Shown here piece by piece: positions 10,330 through 20,681 of a stretch of 64,000 bases of DNA. The translations under genes and the position numbers were made by a program. Position 1 is the stretch's first letter; each line of letters starts with the position of its first letter. The notes below the pieces were generated by a model. That model searched no databases. It was not told the origin of the DNA and saw nothing but the letters and a program-made list of their open reading frames with translations. The stretch comes from Diploptera punctata (Eukaryota; Arthropoda; Insecta; Blattodea; Blaberidae), in assembly GCA_030220185.1 (NCBI GenBank), contig JASPKZ010001598.1, positions 1,322,501 to 1,386,500 of the forward strand, in the 5' to 3' direction.

Positions 10330-10651
10330 TTATTGTCCTTACGAAAGAATTATACAAGACAATGGCAGTGCCTATTATTACTTATGAATCCGAAACATGG
10401 ACAGTGACAACTCAACAATCTGCTAGAATACAAGCTGCTGAAATGAAATTCCTCAGACCAATAGCAGGATATCACAGAACAGACAAAAAACATAACACAG
10501 ACAACAACTAAAAGTAGAGGAATTAAACACAACAATAGAGAAATACAGAAAAAAACTGAAAAGAACACTTGGCAAGGATGACTGAGAATAGAATACCAAA
10601 AGCAGCATACAGCTATTCACCACGAGGAAGAAGAAGTTTAGGAAAACCATG
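10330..10651 (+). mobile_element. LINE-B RT C-terminal fragment
   Basis: Plus-strand pieces read ELYKTMAVPIITYESETWTV, RIQAAEMKFLRPIAGYHRTDKKHN and NRIPKAAYSYSPRGRRSLGKP. The frame is broken at about 10500. At 10651-10684 a short antisense LINE-A piece (TTTCGCATTCATATATAAT) follows directly. Confidence 0.65.
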
Positions 10652-10689
10652 TTTCGCATTCATATATAATAGAACTGGGAGAAGGCCTA

Positions 10690-10945
10690 CTTAAATTGTA
10701 TTGTAAATCATCTCCACTTAGGCCCCCATCTCACTATTCACCATCCTTCCTTCTTTCAGCTACCCTATTCCGGAATTCCCTCCCCTCTTATATCAAGTAC
10801 TACCCGACTCAAAAATAGTTCAAAAATTCACTAAATATTTCCTTAGACAAAAAATATATGTTAACTATATTTTAGGCATATTTTATTTTTTCTATATTTT
10901 GCACTTTCTTTACCAAGCCAATTATTTTATTTTATTATAGGTTAT
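10690..10945 (+). mobile_element. Jockey/CR1-type LINE 3' tail
   Basis: One frame reads SATLFRNSLPSYIKYYPTQ then a stop and FKNSLNIS. It is the A..W/RNSLP motif at the C-terminus of jockey/CR1-type ORF2 proteins, followed by a 3' UTR with AATTATTTTATTTTATTATAGG. Too short for a clade. Confidence 0.45.
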
Positions 10946-10964
10946 TATTATTATTATTCAAATA

Positions 10965-11690
10965 TATCTTACTTACTTACTCACTGGCACTATCGAACCC
11001 GAAGGTTCATGACCGCGCGGACATAAGCTCTCCATACATCCCTATCCTGAAATAATGCTTTCCAATCATTCCCTGTATAATCTACTTCCTCAAATCATAG
11101 TTAATGCTGTTCTCCCACCTCATTCTTGGCCTACCAACTGGGCGTTTTCCCTCTGGCTTTCCTACAAGAAGCTTCCATGCACGTCTTTCATTCCCCATAC
11201 GCGCAACATGTCCTGCCCATCGCAGTCTACGAGACTTAACTGTTCTTATTATATCTGGCTTCCTATAAAGACCATGTAGTTCATTGTTATGAAGTCTTCT
11301 CCATTCACCCGTCTGTTCATCTCTCTTTGGTCCAAAAATTTTCCTAAGAACTTTATTCTCAAATACTCGTAATCTCCTTTCCTCCCTTAAAGTAAAAGTC
11401 CATGTTTCGCACCCATATAATATAACTGGTAGAATAATAGTTTTATATATTTTCAGCTTAACGTTTTTTGAAAGGAGTTGGGACATCAAAAGTCTCTGCA
11501 ATGCATAATAGCAAGCATTTCCAGAATTGAGCCTATGTTTAATTTCTTTGTGCATCTCATTCCTATTTGTGATTATTGTTTCTAGGTATATGAATTCAGC
11601 CACTTCCTCAAAATTTCCCTCATTTGTCATTAGCTGTCCATTTCCATCCTACTGAATTTCTACGTGTGACCATATATTTAGTATTCAAAT
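10965..11690 (-). mobile_element. LINE-A, RT C-terminus
   Basis: Minus frame 11082-11630 is open and reads NEGNFEEVAEFIYLETIITNRNEMHKEIKHRLNSGNACYYALQRLLMSQLLSKNVKLKIYKTIILPVILYGCETWTFTLREERRLRVFENKVLRKIFGPKRDEQTGEWRRLHNNELHGLYRKPDIIRTVKSRRLRWAGHVARMGNERRAWKLLVGKPEGKRPVGRPRMRWENSINYDLRK. One of the best preserved family tails; a frameshift near 11082 precedes the AQDRDVW block. The 3' tail is TTACTTACTTACTCAC. RT catalytic box absent. Confidence 0.85.
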
Positions 11691-11734
11691 ATATACAATA
11701 TCTATAATACAAATTTGATTTCAGTTCGAATCAA

Positions 11735-11868
11735 TAACACAGAAACAGAATAGACCGAAATTAATAAGGGTATAAGACAAGGATGTGGCCTCTCGCCCTT
11801 GCTCTTTATCATGTAGGTTTACATTGATAGAATACTTCAAGATTGGCGATAGATGAGACATGGTTCTA
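11735..11868 (+). mobile_element. LINE RT motif fragment
   Basis: A frame reads TEINKGIRQGCGLSPLLFIM, a stop, then VYIDRILQDWR. This is the GIRQGC.LSP.LFNIY block and following helix of non-LTR reverse transcriptases. It lies between LINE-A and LINE-C tails on the other strand. Confidence 0.55.
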
Positions 11869-11875
11869 CTGAAAT

Positions 11876-12016
11876 TAATCTATCTATCTTCGGGTTTTTA
11901 CAGCTGCTGCCGTCTTCCCGTGCCAAACCTCCAAAGCCTACGGTCTTGGGCATCTTCGATGCTTAGCCCTCTAGCTTGCATTACTGTCTTCATGTTTTCC
12001 TTCCACTCCGCCATGG
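11876..12016 (-). mobile_element. LINE-C 3' end
   Basis: Antisense to the 3' terminus at 31740-31845: TATCTTCGGGTTTTTACAGC, TGCCGTCTTCCCGTGCC and GGTCTTGGGCATCTTCGATG. It encodes the ARGLSIEDAQDRRLWR...GRRQQL tail. Confidence 0.7.
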
Positions 12017-13285
12017 CCGGTCCCAAGCCCGGATGAGAAAGGAGGAGGGGGAGGAGTAACAACCTCGGTAAAAAACCAGGGTTCAGTTGGCTCCGACTGA
12101 TAGTACTCTGTAAGGGCCCCTAGCCAGGGTTACGGTGAAGACCTCAACGGCAGAGTCGGCGCAGAAGGAGTCCTTCATCACGGCGGATCTGGCGGAAGAG
12201 GCAACCCTATCTCTAAGGGAAATAGAGAAACGCTGCCTTGCGGTGAAGAGGGATCTTCAAAGGCTATGGGAGGAAAACCCAGACAGAAATTTTCCTGGTC
12301 CTCCAGGTTGGGGGTTTATGCTGTGGGCCAGCTCCCCACACATTAGAAAAAAAACAAAATGCTAAAAGACCAAATCAATCAAAGCCGGACAGAAAAAAGT
12401 ATGAAAGACAAAAGCAACGAAAACGGACATTGAATATAGGCACGTGGAATGTACGAGGAATTAGAAACAAAATTAATGAAGTAGCAGGAGAATTATTCCA
12501 GAACAATATAGATATTGCAGCAGTGACTGAAATTAATAGAAACCTAAAAATAGACCTCCTGCTTTTTGCAGATGATTTGGTATTAATAGCTCCAACAGAA
12601 ACAGATTTACAGTATTCTGTACACAATTTTAATATAATTGCAAAAAGTTACAATATGGAAATCAATACAAAGAAAACTAAAGTGGTGGACTTTTGTGGGA
12701 AATACCCTATAGGCCTACCTAGAAAAATTGTTTTGGACGATGAAATTTTAGAACGAGTAAACGAATTTAATTATTAGGGTTATAGTCTAACATTTTAAGA
12801 TGAAGCTGGTATCTCAAAGAAAATCACAAATTTCACAAAACAACGAGGATTAATTATTAACAGTACAATGAAACCATCTTTAGTACAGAAGAACACAATA
12901 TTACGACTTTATAAGGTTCTTGCAAGACCAGTATTAAGATATGGTAGTGAAGCATGGACAATACGAAGAAGAGATGAAAGCAGAATAACAGCAAATGAGA
13001 TGCGATTTATGCGCCGTACAGCAGGCTATACAAAGTGAGACCATAAAAGAAATGAGGAAATTATGGAAGAATTGGGTGCAGAATCCATTCTCCATTATAT
13101 ACAAAGCTACCAGAACAAATTAAAGCCCATCTTCAACGAATGCCATCTCGCATAATTCCAAAAGCTATGCTTCGCTACTACTCTCAAGGCAAGACATCGC
13201 TGGGACGTCCAAAAAAAGCACTGGATGAAAAATTCCTCTTTAAGACCGTAACAGGCCACACGGCCTAATACTTGGACGGATGATG
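12017..13285 (+). mobile_element. LINE-B relative with both ends and a large internal deletion
   Basis: The 5' UTR-like start GGTCCCAAGCCCGGATGAGA is followed by a short leading frame (12135-12365). Frame 12430-12777 then opens with TLNIGTWNVRGIRNKINEVAGELFQNNIDIAAVTE. That is the first block of the AP-type endonuclease. It passes, still in frame, into DLLLFADDLVLIAPTETDLQYSV. That is the RT catalytic box. The rest of the endonuclease and most of the RT are missing, with the junction near 12545-12555. After stops come ARPVLRYGSEAWTI, AGYTK and RTSLGRPKKALDE, then GHTA and a (GAT)n tail at 13278. Confidence 0.75.
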
Positions 13286-13321
13286 ATGATTATTATTATT
13301 ATTATTAGGCCTATTAATATT

Positions 13322-13534
13322 ATTTTCTTTTAATTTCAGAATTGTTTGTTGTGTTATTTACACAGGTATCCTCAACCAAAACATAGTCTACAATTTTTTT
13401 TTTCTTCCACACTTCCCGGTCTTGCGTGTCAGCTTCTGTCATATTTCTCTTCTTCATGTTGTCTTGAATCCCCTTCATCCACGTTGACTTTGCTCTACCA
13501 CGTTTCACTTTTCCAGGAGGTATCCATTTCAATC

Positions 13535-13538
<4 letters not shown>
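13322..13538 (-). mobile_element. LINE-C 3' end fragment
   Basis: Minus frame reads MKWIPPGKVKRGRAKSTWMKGIQDNMKKRNMTEADTQDREVWKKK, the post-RT RGRP.TW....DR.VW tail of LINE-C. Its 5' side ends in the ATT array. Confidence 0.65.

Positions 13539-13617
<79 letters not shown>
13538..13617. repeat. (ATT)n microsatellite
   Basis: About 26 ATT units between LINE-C and SINE-2. Confidence 0.95.
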
Positions 13618-13619
<2 letters not shown>

Positions 13620-13627
13620 ATTATTTT

Positions 13628-14030
13628 ATTCGGCCGCGGTGGACTAGTGGTTATGCTCTTTGCCTCTGGTCACGAGGGTCGTGGGTTCAAACCCGGCCGG
13701 GGTCGATGGATTTTTTAGGATGGAAAATCATAGGAGCAAGTCCTCCGGGATGAACTTTAAGCAGTGGGTCCCGAGCCTGAAGATTTTCAGGCTCGTAAAA
13801 GATCCTTAAGCCTGAATGAAAAGGATTCTAAGCAAAATACCGAATTTTCCCGTCCTAATACTGCCTAGATGTCAGTATGAGGCGGAACGCTGACCACGGG
13901 CCATTCAAATGACATCTATACGAAAACAAATGTAACTAAATTAGCATGGTTCAAATTCTTCCCTGTAGGGGGAGAGCGCCTAAATCTCTGTTAAGAGAAA
14001 CATGGGCTTACAAGATACAAGATATTATTA
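13628..14030 (+). mobile_element. SINE-2, full-length, tRNA-derived
   Basis: The head CGCGGTGGACTAGTGGTTATG fits an A box and GGGTTCAAACCCGGCCGG a B box. The body contains TTTTCAGGCTCGTAAAAGATC, CCGAATTTTCCCGTCCTA, TCAGTATGAGGCGGAACG and GGGGAGAGCGCCTAAATCTC. It ends in GATACAAGATA simple sequence. Best complete copy; others at 29404, 40408, 45755 and 48290. Confidence 0.85.
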
Positions 14031-14213
14031 TTTTAATTTCTTTTTCCTTTCTTTGTCATCTGTGTATGGTGTAGCCTATGCTTATTATGTATTATTAATC
14101 AAGTTGTAGATAGTTCATAATTGTTAAGTGGAAGTGAAGATATTACGGTCTTAACTCCAGCAAGTAAAATAAATTAACAAACCATTAAATAAACATTAAT
14201 TATAAACTACATA

Positions 14214-14806
14214 TTGTCCAGTTCAGAATATGATCTACAAAGAGCTATTTTTAATTTGGAAAAAAAATAAGTGCCAATTACAATTTAAAAATTTCAAAGA
14301 CTAAAACTAAATTTTAGCATTTAAAGGACATGATACCTTAAGAGCTAAAATAGTAATTGATAATAAAATTTTAGAGCAGGTGAACAGTTTTAAATATCTA
14401 GGTTTCAATTTATCATATGTTAAAATTGAAGATATTAATGACAAAATAAATAAATTTAATCTAATGTGTGTCACTATTAAAAGAACCCTTAAAAACAAAA
14501 GAAAAGAAACAAAAATTAAATTTTATAAAGTAAGGACTGTTCCTGTATTGATGTATGGATCAGAATGTTGGACGATCACTAAAAGACAAGAACGAAGATT
14601 GGAAGCAGCTGAGATGCGATTTTTAAGAAATATAGCAGGATATACTCTGCTGGATAAGAAAAGAAATGAAGATATAAGAAAGGAACTAAATATTTTCAAA
14701 CTTACAGACCGAATAATTAAATATAGGAATGACTGGAAAGAACATATTAATAGAATGTCAGAAGGAAGATTTCCAAAATTATTGCTAAATTATAAACCCC
14801 ACGGAA
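14214..14806 (+). mobile_element. LINE-B, 5' part of a copy split by insertion
   Basis: Frame 14380-14814 reads ...EQVNSFKYLGFNLSYVKIEDINDKINKFN, CVTIKRTLKNKRKETKIKFYKVRTVPVLMYGSECWTITKRQERRLEAAEMRFLRNIAGYTLLDKKRNEDIRKELNIFKL, DWKEHINRM. Translation matches the copy at 26750-27307 closely. It is interrupted at 14807 and resumes at 15156 after the inserted Penelope-like fragment. ACGGAA is duplicated at 14801-14806 and 15156-15161. Confidence 0.8.
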
Positions 14807-15155
14807 ACATGTAATTCAAGCTGGACACCATATGCATAACATCGATAACACCCTCACAATAGTACATAGAGAAAACATTCCAACGAGAATAAATATACTT
14901 ACTGGAGGAAATCGCAATCCTAAGAGAAATCAACAACCTGATTCTGAATGAATACACACCTAATCCACACAATCCTCTGTACAAAATTCTCACAACCAAG
15001 TCAGTGCTTCAACAAGGGTCAACAAGAACGGACCTAATGCATTCTGCTGATGATGGGACTAGTCCCGAAAGGCCTACAGAGTTTTAAAAGAACTTAAGTT
15101 GAGGAGACGGACCTACAAGGTAACTATATTATAGTTTTTAACCGTACATTATATT
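14807..15155 (+). mobile_element. Penelope-like fragment inserted in LINE-B
   Basis: A 349-bp insertion bounded by ACGGAA duplications. One frame resembles the end of a Penelope-type ORF: ICITSITPSQ, a stop, YIERTFQRE, YLLEEIAILREINNLILNEYTPNPHNPLYKIL. Downstream lies a hairpin whose loops spell CTGATGA and GAAA (15041-15082), as in a hammerhead ribozyme core. The 3' block AAGTTGAGGAGACGGACCT recurs in the palindrome at 22641-22796. Assignment to Penelope rests on memory of the family and is moderate. Confidence 0.5.
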
Positions 15156-15275
15156 ACGGAAGGAGAAATGTTGGACACCCACACAGAAGATGGTCTGAAC
15201 AATTTTAACAATTCTAGCTTTCATGAAACCGGAACGAGCTAACAGGCTTAATCCCTGGATGATGATGATATTGTC
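15156..15275 (+). mobile_element. LINE-B 3' part resumed after insertion
   Basis: Continues RRNVGHPHRRWSEQF in a broken frame, then CCGGAACGAGCTAACAGGC TTAATCCCTGG and (GAT)n, the family 3' end. Bases 15276-16060 hold a TC run (15862-15885) but nothing else recognisable. Confidence 0.75.
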
Positions 15276-16063
15276 CAAATCGGGCCTCGTGAACTGTAGT
15301 TTGAATCCCTGAATACAGACACATGAGGCCGGCCCTGAAACTATTGATTATTCTCAGAAATGTTTCTGTGTTCGTAAATGTGGTTATAATATCTAAACAG
15401 TTTAGAATAGTTTCTTTTCAGCTTCATGTACAATGGATTGATTCAGGTAGTATCAGAAAGTAGTGTAATACATTTCCCACGCCAATCCTCACGAAGGCTA
15501 ATGACTGATTTGAAATGTTCTTTTCATGTCACAACGTTTTTGCACAGATTAAGTTAAAGAAATATCGTACCCTTTTGTACGAGTTGAGTGAGGGATCATT
15601 TCGGTCGGCGAACTTAAAGAAGTTACAGAGGTGAGAGAGGAAGGAGGGGCCCAACCTATACAAATGACTGGGGGGCTTCGGAAGGTGGCCCCCCCTGAGG
15701 GCACGCGGCAACTAAGACCCGATTAAAGGGGCTTCCGCCAACAGGGCGTCCACTCTGGTGTAATGAAATATAGGACCGTGCCTTGTTATCAACCGTGCGC
15801 CGAGTGTGACTATACTCACTTGCAGGTTATCCTGAAAACCTAACAACTATATTTTATTAGGCTCTCTCTCTCTATCTCTCTCTACTGGAATTTCCTATTC
15901 CCGCAACTGGTATTCCACACCACAGGAAATCAGGGCACGCCGGTAGTTAGATTTAAAAATAAGCTATAGGCTACATCTAGACCTATTGTACAGTATTAAA
16001 TCGTTGGTTAAATTTATCTTGATTCTTATCTGTTCAAATCGCACGTATTAATTTTTTTACTTT

Positions 16064-16066
16064 AAC

Positions 16067-16134
<68 letters not shown>
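16064..16134. repeat. (AAT)n microsatellite
   Basis: About 23 AAT units directly before SINE-1. Confidence 0.95.
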
Positions 16135-16135
<1 letters not shown>

Positions 16136-16520
16136 GTCCATCGCTGTGGTCCCGAGGTAACGTGCTGCCTTGTCACGCAGCGGGCCCTCGTTCGATCCCC
16201 GCTCGGGAAAAGTTTCCTGACTGAGGTTTTTTCGGAGTTTTTCCTCATCTGTAAGACAAATGTCAGGATACTTTAAGACCCAAACGGTCCCCGAATATCA
16301 TCTGACCATCATTATCATATTCACCTCATTTGATTAAATTTAGGTTTAAGGCCTCTCCTGGCGCATCATTACCCATTGTCATTACCCCCATCATATCACT
16401 GGGGCAGCGTAACCCCACATTCCAGGCGCCCCAACCTCAGAAGTGGGTTAAATTACGCCAATGCCAGGAGAGAATACCTAAAATGTCGAATGACAAGCAG
16501 GTGGCATTGACAAAAAAATT
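16136..16520 (+). mobile_element. SINE-1, tail type a
   Basis: tRNA-like head GTCCATCGCTGTGGTCCCGAG...CGTTCGATCCCCGC (A and B boxes), then CAAATGTCAGGATACTTTAAG. The tail type a is marked by TTTAAGGCCTCTCCTGG and ACCTCAGAAGTGGGTT. It shares its head, but not its tail, with the type b copies at 35764 and 44470. Confidence 0.85.
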
Positions 16521-16662
16521 ATTATTATCATTATTATTTCTATTATTATTATTATTGCTATTAGGCCCTACTATTATTATTAAAATTACTATTATTATTA
16601 CTATTATTATTACTAGTAAGACTATTGTTAATATTACTATTAGGCCTACTAATATTATTGCA

Positions 16663-16697
<35 letters not shown>

Positions 16698-16728
16698 TCC
16701 TATTATTACTATTATTATTACTAATTGC

Positions 16729-16819
<91 letters not shown>

Positions 16820-16822
16820 GTT
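16521..16822. repeat. (ATT)n microsatellite with interruptions
   Basis: Imperfect ATT/ACT array to about 16730, then about 30 pure ATT units. TAGGCCTA sits at 16641-16648 within it, as in the array at 13306. Confidence 0.95.
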
Positions 16823-16829
16823 AGCCTAT

Positions 16830-17220
16830 CGATAACAGTTTCTTGTGCATCCATTTCTTGTCTGATATATGTAGGTCTATTTCTAACATGTTGTAGCCTG
16901 GATATTCTCATAGCGGCCTACTTCTCCGTAATCCATCCATTTCTGTCGCCCAAGATTTATTTCTGCATATTTTCATTTAATTGTCCAACTTTCTGATCCA
17001 TATGTTAATATACACTTTCCTATTATTTTCTCTGTACTAAAGTATTTTTTTTTTTGTTCTTCTGGTCAAATTTCTATTCCATAAAAGACCATTCAGGGAT
17101 CTAATCGCCTTCCTTGCACAATTTACTCTGTTAATAATATATTTTTCACAAGTACCAAGATTTATGTATTATAGATCCAAGTTATTTAAATTCTTCAACC
17201 CATTTATTTATCAGGGAGTT
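16830..17220 (-). mobile_element. LINE-H fragment, decayed
   Basis: Minus-strand pieces read EEFK.LGS near 17200, HMDQKVGQL near 17000 (a YGSESWT-like site with frame damage) and RISRLQHVRN..TYIRQEMDAQETVIDR at 16850-16911. They keep the order of an RT C-terminal region but do not match LINE-A to E. No intact frame. Confidence 0.5.
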
Positions 17221-17694
17221 TTATTTCTTCCCTATAGTGTAAATGAAAGATTTCGCCCTGGATTTTAGTGCCTTGCAGTTAAAAACAGCAGTTTTTTTAC
17301 AACACCTTCATAGGATATTACGCTTCTCTGGGAAGAAATGTCAAGGTAGATTTCGGCATGCAATGGTTGTAACAACTTCAATATGAAATATGACATTACG
17401 TATGGAAGCGTCTATAAACAAGGATAAATTAAAAAGTTAAATTCCCAATTAAACATAGGAGAAGAGAATATATTTTTTGTGGGTGAATTTAGGGTTTGTC
17501 TGAGATGACCAGGGTCAGCCGGAGTAATTTAGAATACATTTTTGTACAGGAAATACAATTGCGTGTCGTATGAAAACAAGCTGACCGCAGAATCCGTGAT
17601 TCAGCATTCTGCCACTAAATGCTGTGTTTCTAGAACATTCCAAATGCGAACTAATGCAATGCAGCTATCTTCTCAATTCTGAGACCACACAATT
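17221..17694. other. No gene or repeat recognised
   Basis: 470 bases without a supported frame or family match. Confidence 0.4.
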
Positions 17695-17985
17695 TTTTTG
17701 TAACTAACTCACTCTCACCATCGAACCAGTAGGTTCATGGCCGCCACTGATATAAGCTCATAAACACACCATCTCTATCCTCCTATAATAGTATTTCATA
17801 CAATCTAAAACAAAACAAACATCCCACATAAATTATGGATAATGTTAATATCTGCCACCTCATTCTTGGCCCATCTATTGGGTGCTTTCCTTCTGGTTTT
17901 CCTACAAGAGTTTCCATCCCCCATTTCAATTCCCTATTTGTGCCACATGTCCTGCCCATCACAGTCTACGAGACTTAACTATTGC
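17695..17985 (-). mobile_element. LINE-A 3' end, decayed
   Basis: Antisense blocks CCAGTAGGTTCATGGCCG, CATTCTTGGCCCATC, GGTTTTCCTACAAGAG and CACATGTCCTGCCCATC match the LINE-A terminus, with deletions. A short piece after it (18000-18060: GGTTGCTCCGAAAAGAGATC) recurs at 27410 and is unassigned. Confidence 0.7.
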
Positions 17986-18221
17986 TTTCTTTAATCGAGT
18001 GGTTGCTCCGAAAAGAGATCCAACCCCACAAAAATTACGAAAGTTGGGTTAATATCACTGGCTTAGATATCTCTCCAGAGAATATCACACAGCATGATGC
18101 CTTTAAAACTATCCCTGCTCTCTTTCCGACCTGTTCTATTTATTTTGAAAAGTTGACATTCATATGATATGAGATATATGATAAATAAACTTCATTCATA
18201 GTGTTCTGCTCAAGAGCAGGT

Positions 18222-18990
18222 CTTTCACTGCAAACTCAGCATTCTCCACTCTTTCCTTAACTCAACGTTACTTTTTGTATCTGCATACAAACCATTTATT
18301 TTAATATTGTCTATCATCTTATGTATTTTTCTCCCTCTAACTTTCTTTCCGTTGACCATTCCTTCTAGGGCATCCTTCAGCAGGCAGTTTCTTCTTAGCC
18401 AGTGGCCAATCCAATTTGTTTTCCTCTTCTTTATGAGTTCCAGCATTGTTCTTTTTTCACCCACTCTGTCTAGCACATCTTTATTTCTTACTTTGTCTGT
18501 CCGTTTTATACGTTCCATTCTTCTCCATATCCACATCTTAAAAGCTTCCAGTCGCTTTTCCTCATTCCGTCGTAATGTCCAAGTCTCTGCACCATACAAT
18601 GCTACACTCCACACAAAGCACTTCACTAGCCTCTTCTGTAATTCTTTTGCCAAAGGTCCGCAGAAAATGCTTCTCTTCTTGTTGAAAGCTTCTTTTGCCA
18701 TTGCTATTCTCTGCTTTACTTCTTGACCGCAGTTCATGTTACTACTGATAGTACAACCCAAGTATTTGAAGCTCTCCATTTGCTCAATGGCCTCATCTTT
18801 AATCCTCATGTTGATCTTCCTTGCTTTCTTTCCTATAATCATGGCCTTCGTCTTAATTATATTTATCTTCATCCCATAATCTTTGCACTTGTCATTTAGC
18901 TCCATCAGCATGTTCCTCAGTATCATTGCATCTTATGCTAGCAAAGCCATATCAACAGCAAATCCTGTACACTTTATTCTCCTTCCTCCC
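18222..18990 (-). mobile_element. LINE-D, RT C-terminus with long open frame
   Basis: Minus frame 18225-18926 (233 codons) reads MILRNMLMELNDKCKDYGMKINIIKTKAMIIGKK, MESFKYLGCTISSNMNCGQEVKQRIAMAKEAFNKKRSIFCG, VKCFVWSVALYGAETWTLRRNEEKRLEAFKMWIWRRMERIKRTDKVRNKDVL, KKRKTNWIGHWLRRNCLLKDALEGMVNGKKVRGRKIHKMIDNI. It ends at QVKD-like LRKEWRMLSLQ. Upstream, past one stop, KCTGFAVDMALLA stands where the catalytic FADD should be, with A-to-V. So even this long frame is enzymatically dead. It is the only LINE-D copy seen. Confidence 0.8.
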
Positions 18991-19024
18991 ATGTTTACGT
19001 CTCCCGTATTGCTGAAGCAGTTCT

Positions 19025-19125
19025 TCAAAACTAATGGAAGAATATACAAAATGGGGACTGAATATAAATTTGAAGAAAACAGAATATATGTGTTTGGGAG
19101 ATGATGTGGATGACCTCATGCTCCT
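19025..19125 (+). mobile_element. LINE-C internal RT fragment
   Basis: Plus-strand frame KLMEEYTKWGLNINLKKTEYMCLGDDVDDL is the palm segment that follows the YADD box in LINE-C type RTs. Isolated. Confidence 0.55.
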
Positions 19126-19194
19126 TACAGGGAAGATAAAAATTTGAATTTTTTAAATATCTTATGTAAATTTACATGTTTAGGTACATGTGAA

Positions 19195-19905
19195 AGAGAT
19201 GTCGTCCTCTTCTTCGGCTTTCCCCCACTTATAGGTTTGCCGTCTTCAGTTTCCATTTATCTCTATCATTCCAATCTCCCTCTTCCAAATTCCGATCATC
19301 CATTATAGTTCTGACGTAGGTTTTCCATTTTCATCTTGGTCTGCCACGTTTATTTCTTCCAGGGGGTGACAATTGGTATATATTTTTTGGCCATCTTTCA
19401 TTTTCCATTCTTTGTACATGGCCATACCATTTAAGTGTTTGATTTTCAATCCTCTTAACAACAGATGTGGTGACATTCATTTCTCTCCAAAGGAATTCAT
19501 TTCTTATTTTATCCTGTCTTGTTTTTTGGAGGCTTCTTCTAAAATAATCAAATTCAACTGTTCTAATTTTACTCTTCTGTAATTCTGTCAAATACCAAGT
19601 TTCACTTCCATATGACAAAATATTCTGTATTATGCTCTTATAAATTTTCATTTTAGTTTCCTTTGTAATATTTTTATTCCAAGAGATGTACAAACTAAAA
19701 TTGCAATGGCAAACAATGTAACTAAGACATTACATGGAATAATTTGGAACAAAAATATTACAAAGGAAACTAAAATGAAAATTTATAAGAGCATAATAAA
19801 GAATACTTTTTCATATGGAAGTGAAACTTGGTATTTGACGGAATTACAAAAGAATAAAATTAGAACAGTTGAATTTGATTATATTAGAAGAAGCCATATA
19901 GAATA
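19195..19905 (-). mobile_element. LINE-C copy with inverted 5' part
   Basis: Bases 19195-19690 read on the minus strand ISWNKNITKETKMKIYKSIIQNILSYGSETWYLTELQKSKIRTVEFDYFRRS, VKRIENQTLKWYGHVQRMENERWPKNIYQLSPPGRNKRGRPR. From 19690 to 19905 the plus strand carries KTLHGIIWNKNITKETKMKIYKSIIKNTFSYGSETWYLTELQKNKIRTVEFDYIRRS. That is the same region inverted, plus extra upstream codons. The head-to-head junction suits twin priming or a template switch. A 30-base LINE-A scrap (GAGACGAACAGACATGTG) follows at 19930. Confidence 0.75.
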
Positions 19906-19984
19906 TTTCTTAGGATTTCTGTTTAAATAGAGACGAACAGACATGTGAATGGAGAGAAAAAAACATTGTTAATACTTCTAATTA

Positions 19985-20305
19985 TGTTCGGGTTTTTTAC
20001 AGCTGCTGCCCTTCTTCCCGTGCCAAACCTCCAAAGCCTATGATCTTGTGCATCTTCAATGCTTAACCCTCTTGCTTTCATTGCCATCCTCGTGTTTTCC
20101 TTCCATGATAACTTTGTCTCCCTTTTTTCTTATTTCTGGGTCGGTTGTCATTGATATAGTTATTTCGGCCATCGCGCATCTTCCATTCTTAAAAAAAATA
20201 TCCCCTAACCACTTTAATTTCTTCTCCTCAATTATTTCAATTATGCTTTCTTCTGCTTTGATTATGTTTCTAATTCCTTACTTTCAATACATCTAAAATT
20301 CATTC
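19985..20305 (-). mobile_element. LINE-C 3' end fragment
   Basis: Antisense to the copy at 31560-31845: GGTTTTTTACAGCTGCTGCC, CCAAACCTCCAAAGCC, GTGTTTTCCTTCCATG, ACTTTAATTTCTTCTCC. Frames broken. Confidence 0.7.
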
Positions 20306-20309
20306 GTTT

Positions 20310-20671
20310 TGTCATTTTAGACATTTCTGGTTTCTCTCCTGGCAATGTAACCCACTTCTGAGGTTGGGGCGCCTGGAAGGCGGGGTTACGTTGCCTCGAT
20401 GATATAATGGGCGATGATGATGATGATGACAGTGGTGCGCCAGGAGAGCCCCTAATCCTAAGCTTATTTTAAGATGAATATGAATGATGATGATTGCGAT
20501 GGCCATATGATTTCGGGGACCGTTAGGGCCCTAAAGTTTTCCAGACATTTGTCTTACAGGTGAGGGAAAACCCCGATAAAAACCTCACCCAGAAAAACTG
20601 TCCCGACCAGGGATCGAACTCGGGCCCGCTTCGTGACAAGGCAGCACGCTACTCGAGACCACAGCGGTGGA
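20310..20671 (-). mobile_element. SINE-1, tail type a
   Basis: Reverse complement of the copy at 16136. Head boxes at 20605-20671, tail marks ACCTCAGAAGTGGGTTACA and CCTCTCCTGGCG-type block at 20430-20450. Confidence 0.85.
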
Positions 20672-20681
20672 ACCTAAAATA

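Noticed and set aside
13628..13720. tRNA-like head taken as a tRNA gene
   Set aside because: A and B boxes are present, but the acceptor halves do not pair and a conserved SINE body follows; the same applies to the other SINE heads.
18307..18726. 139-codon plus-strand frame
   Set aside because: Antisense shadow of the LINE-D RT frame.
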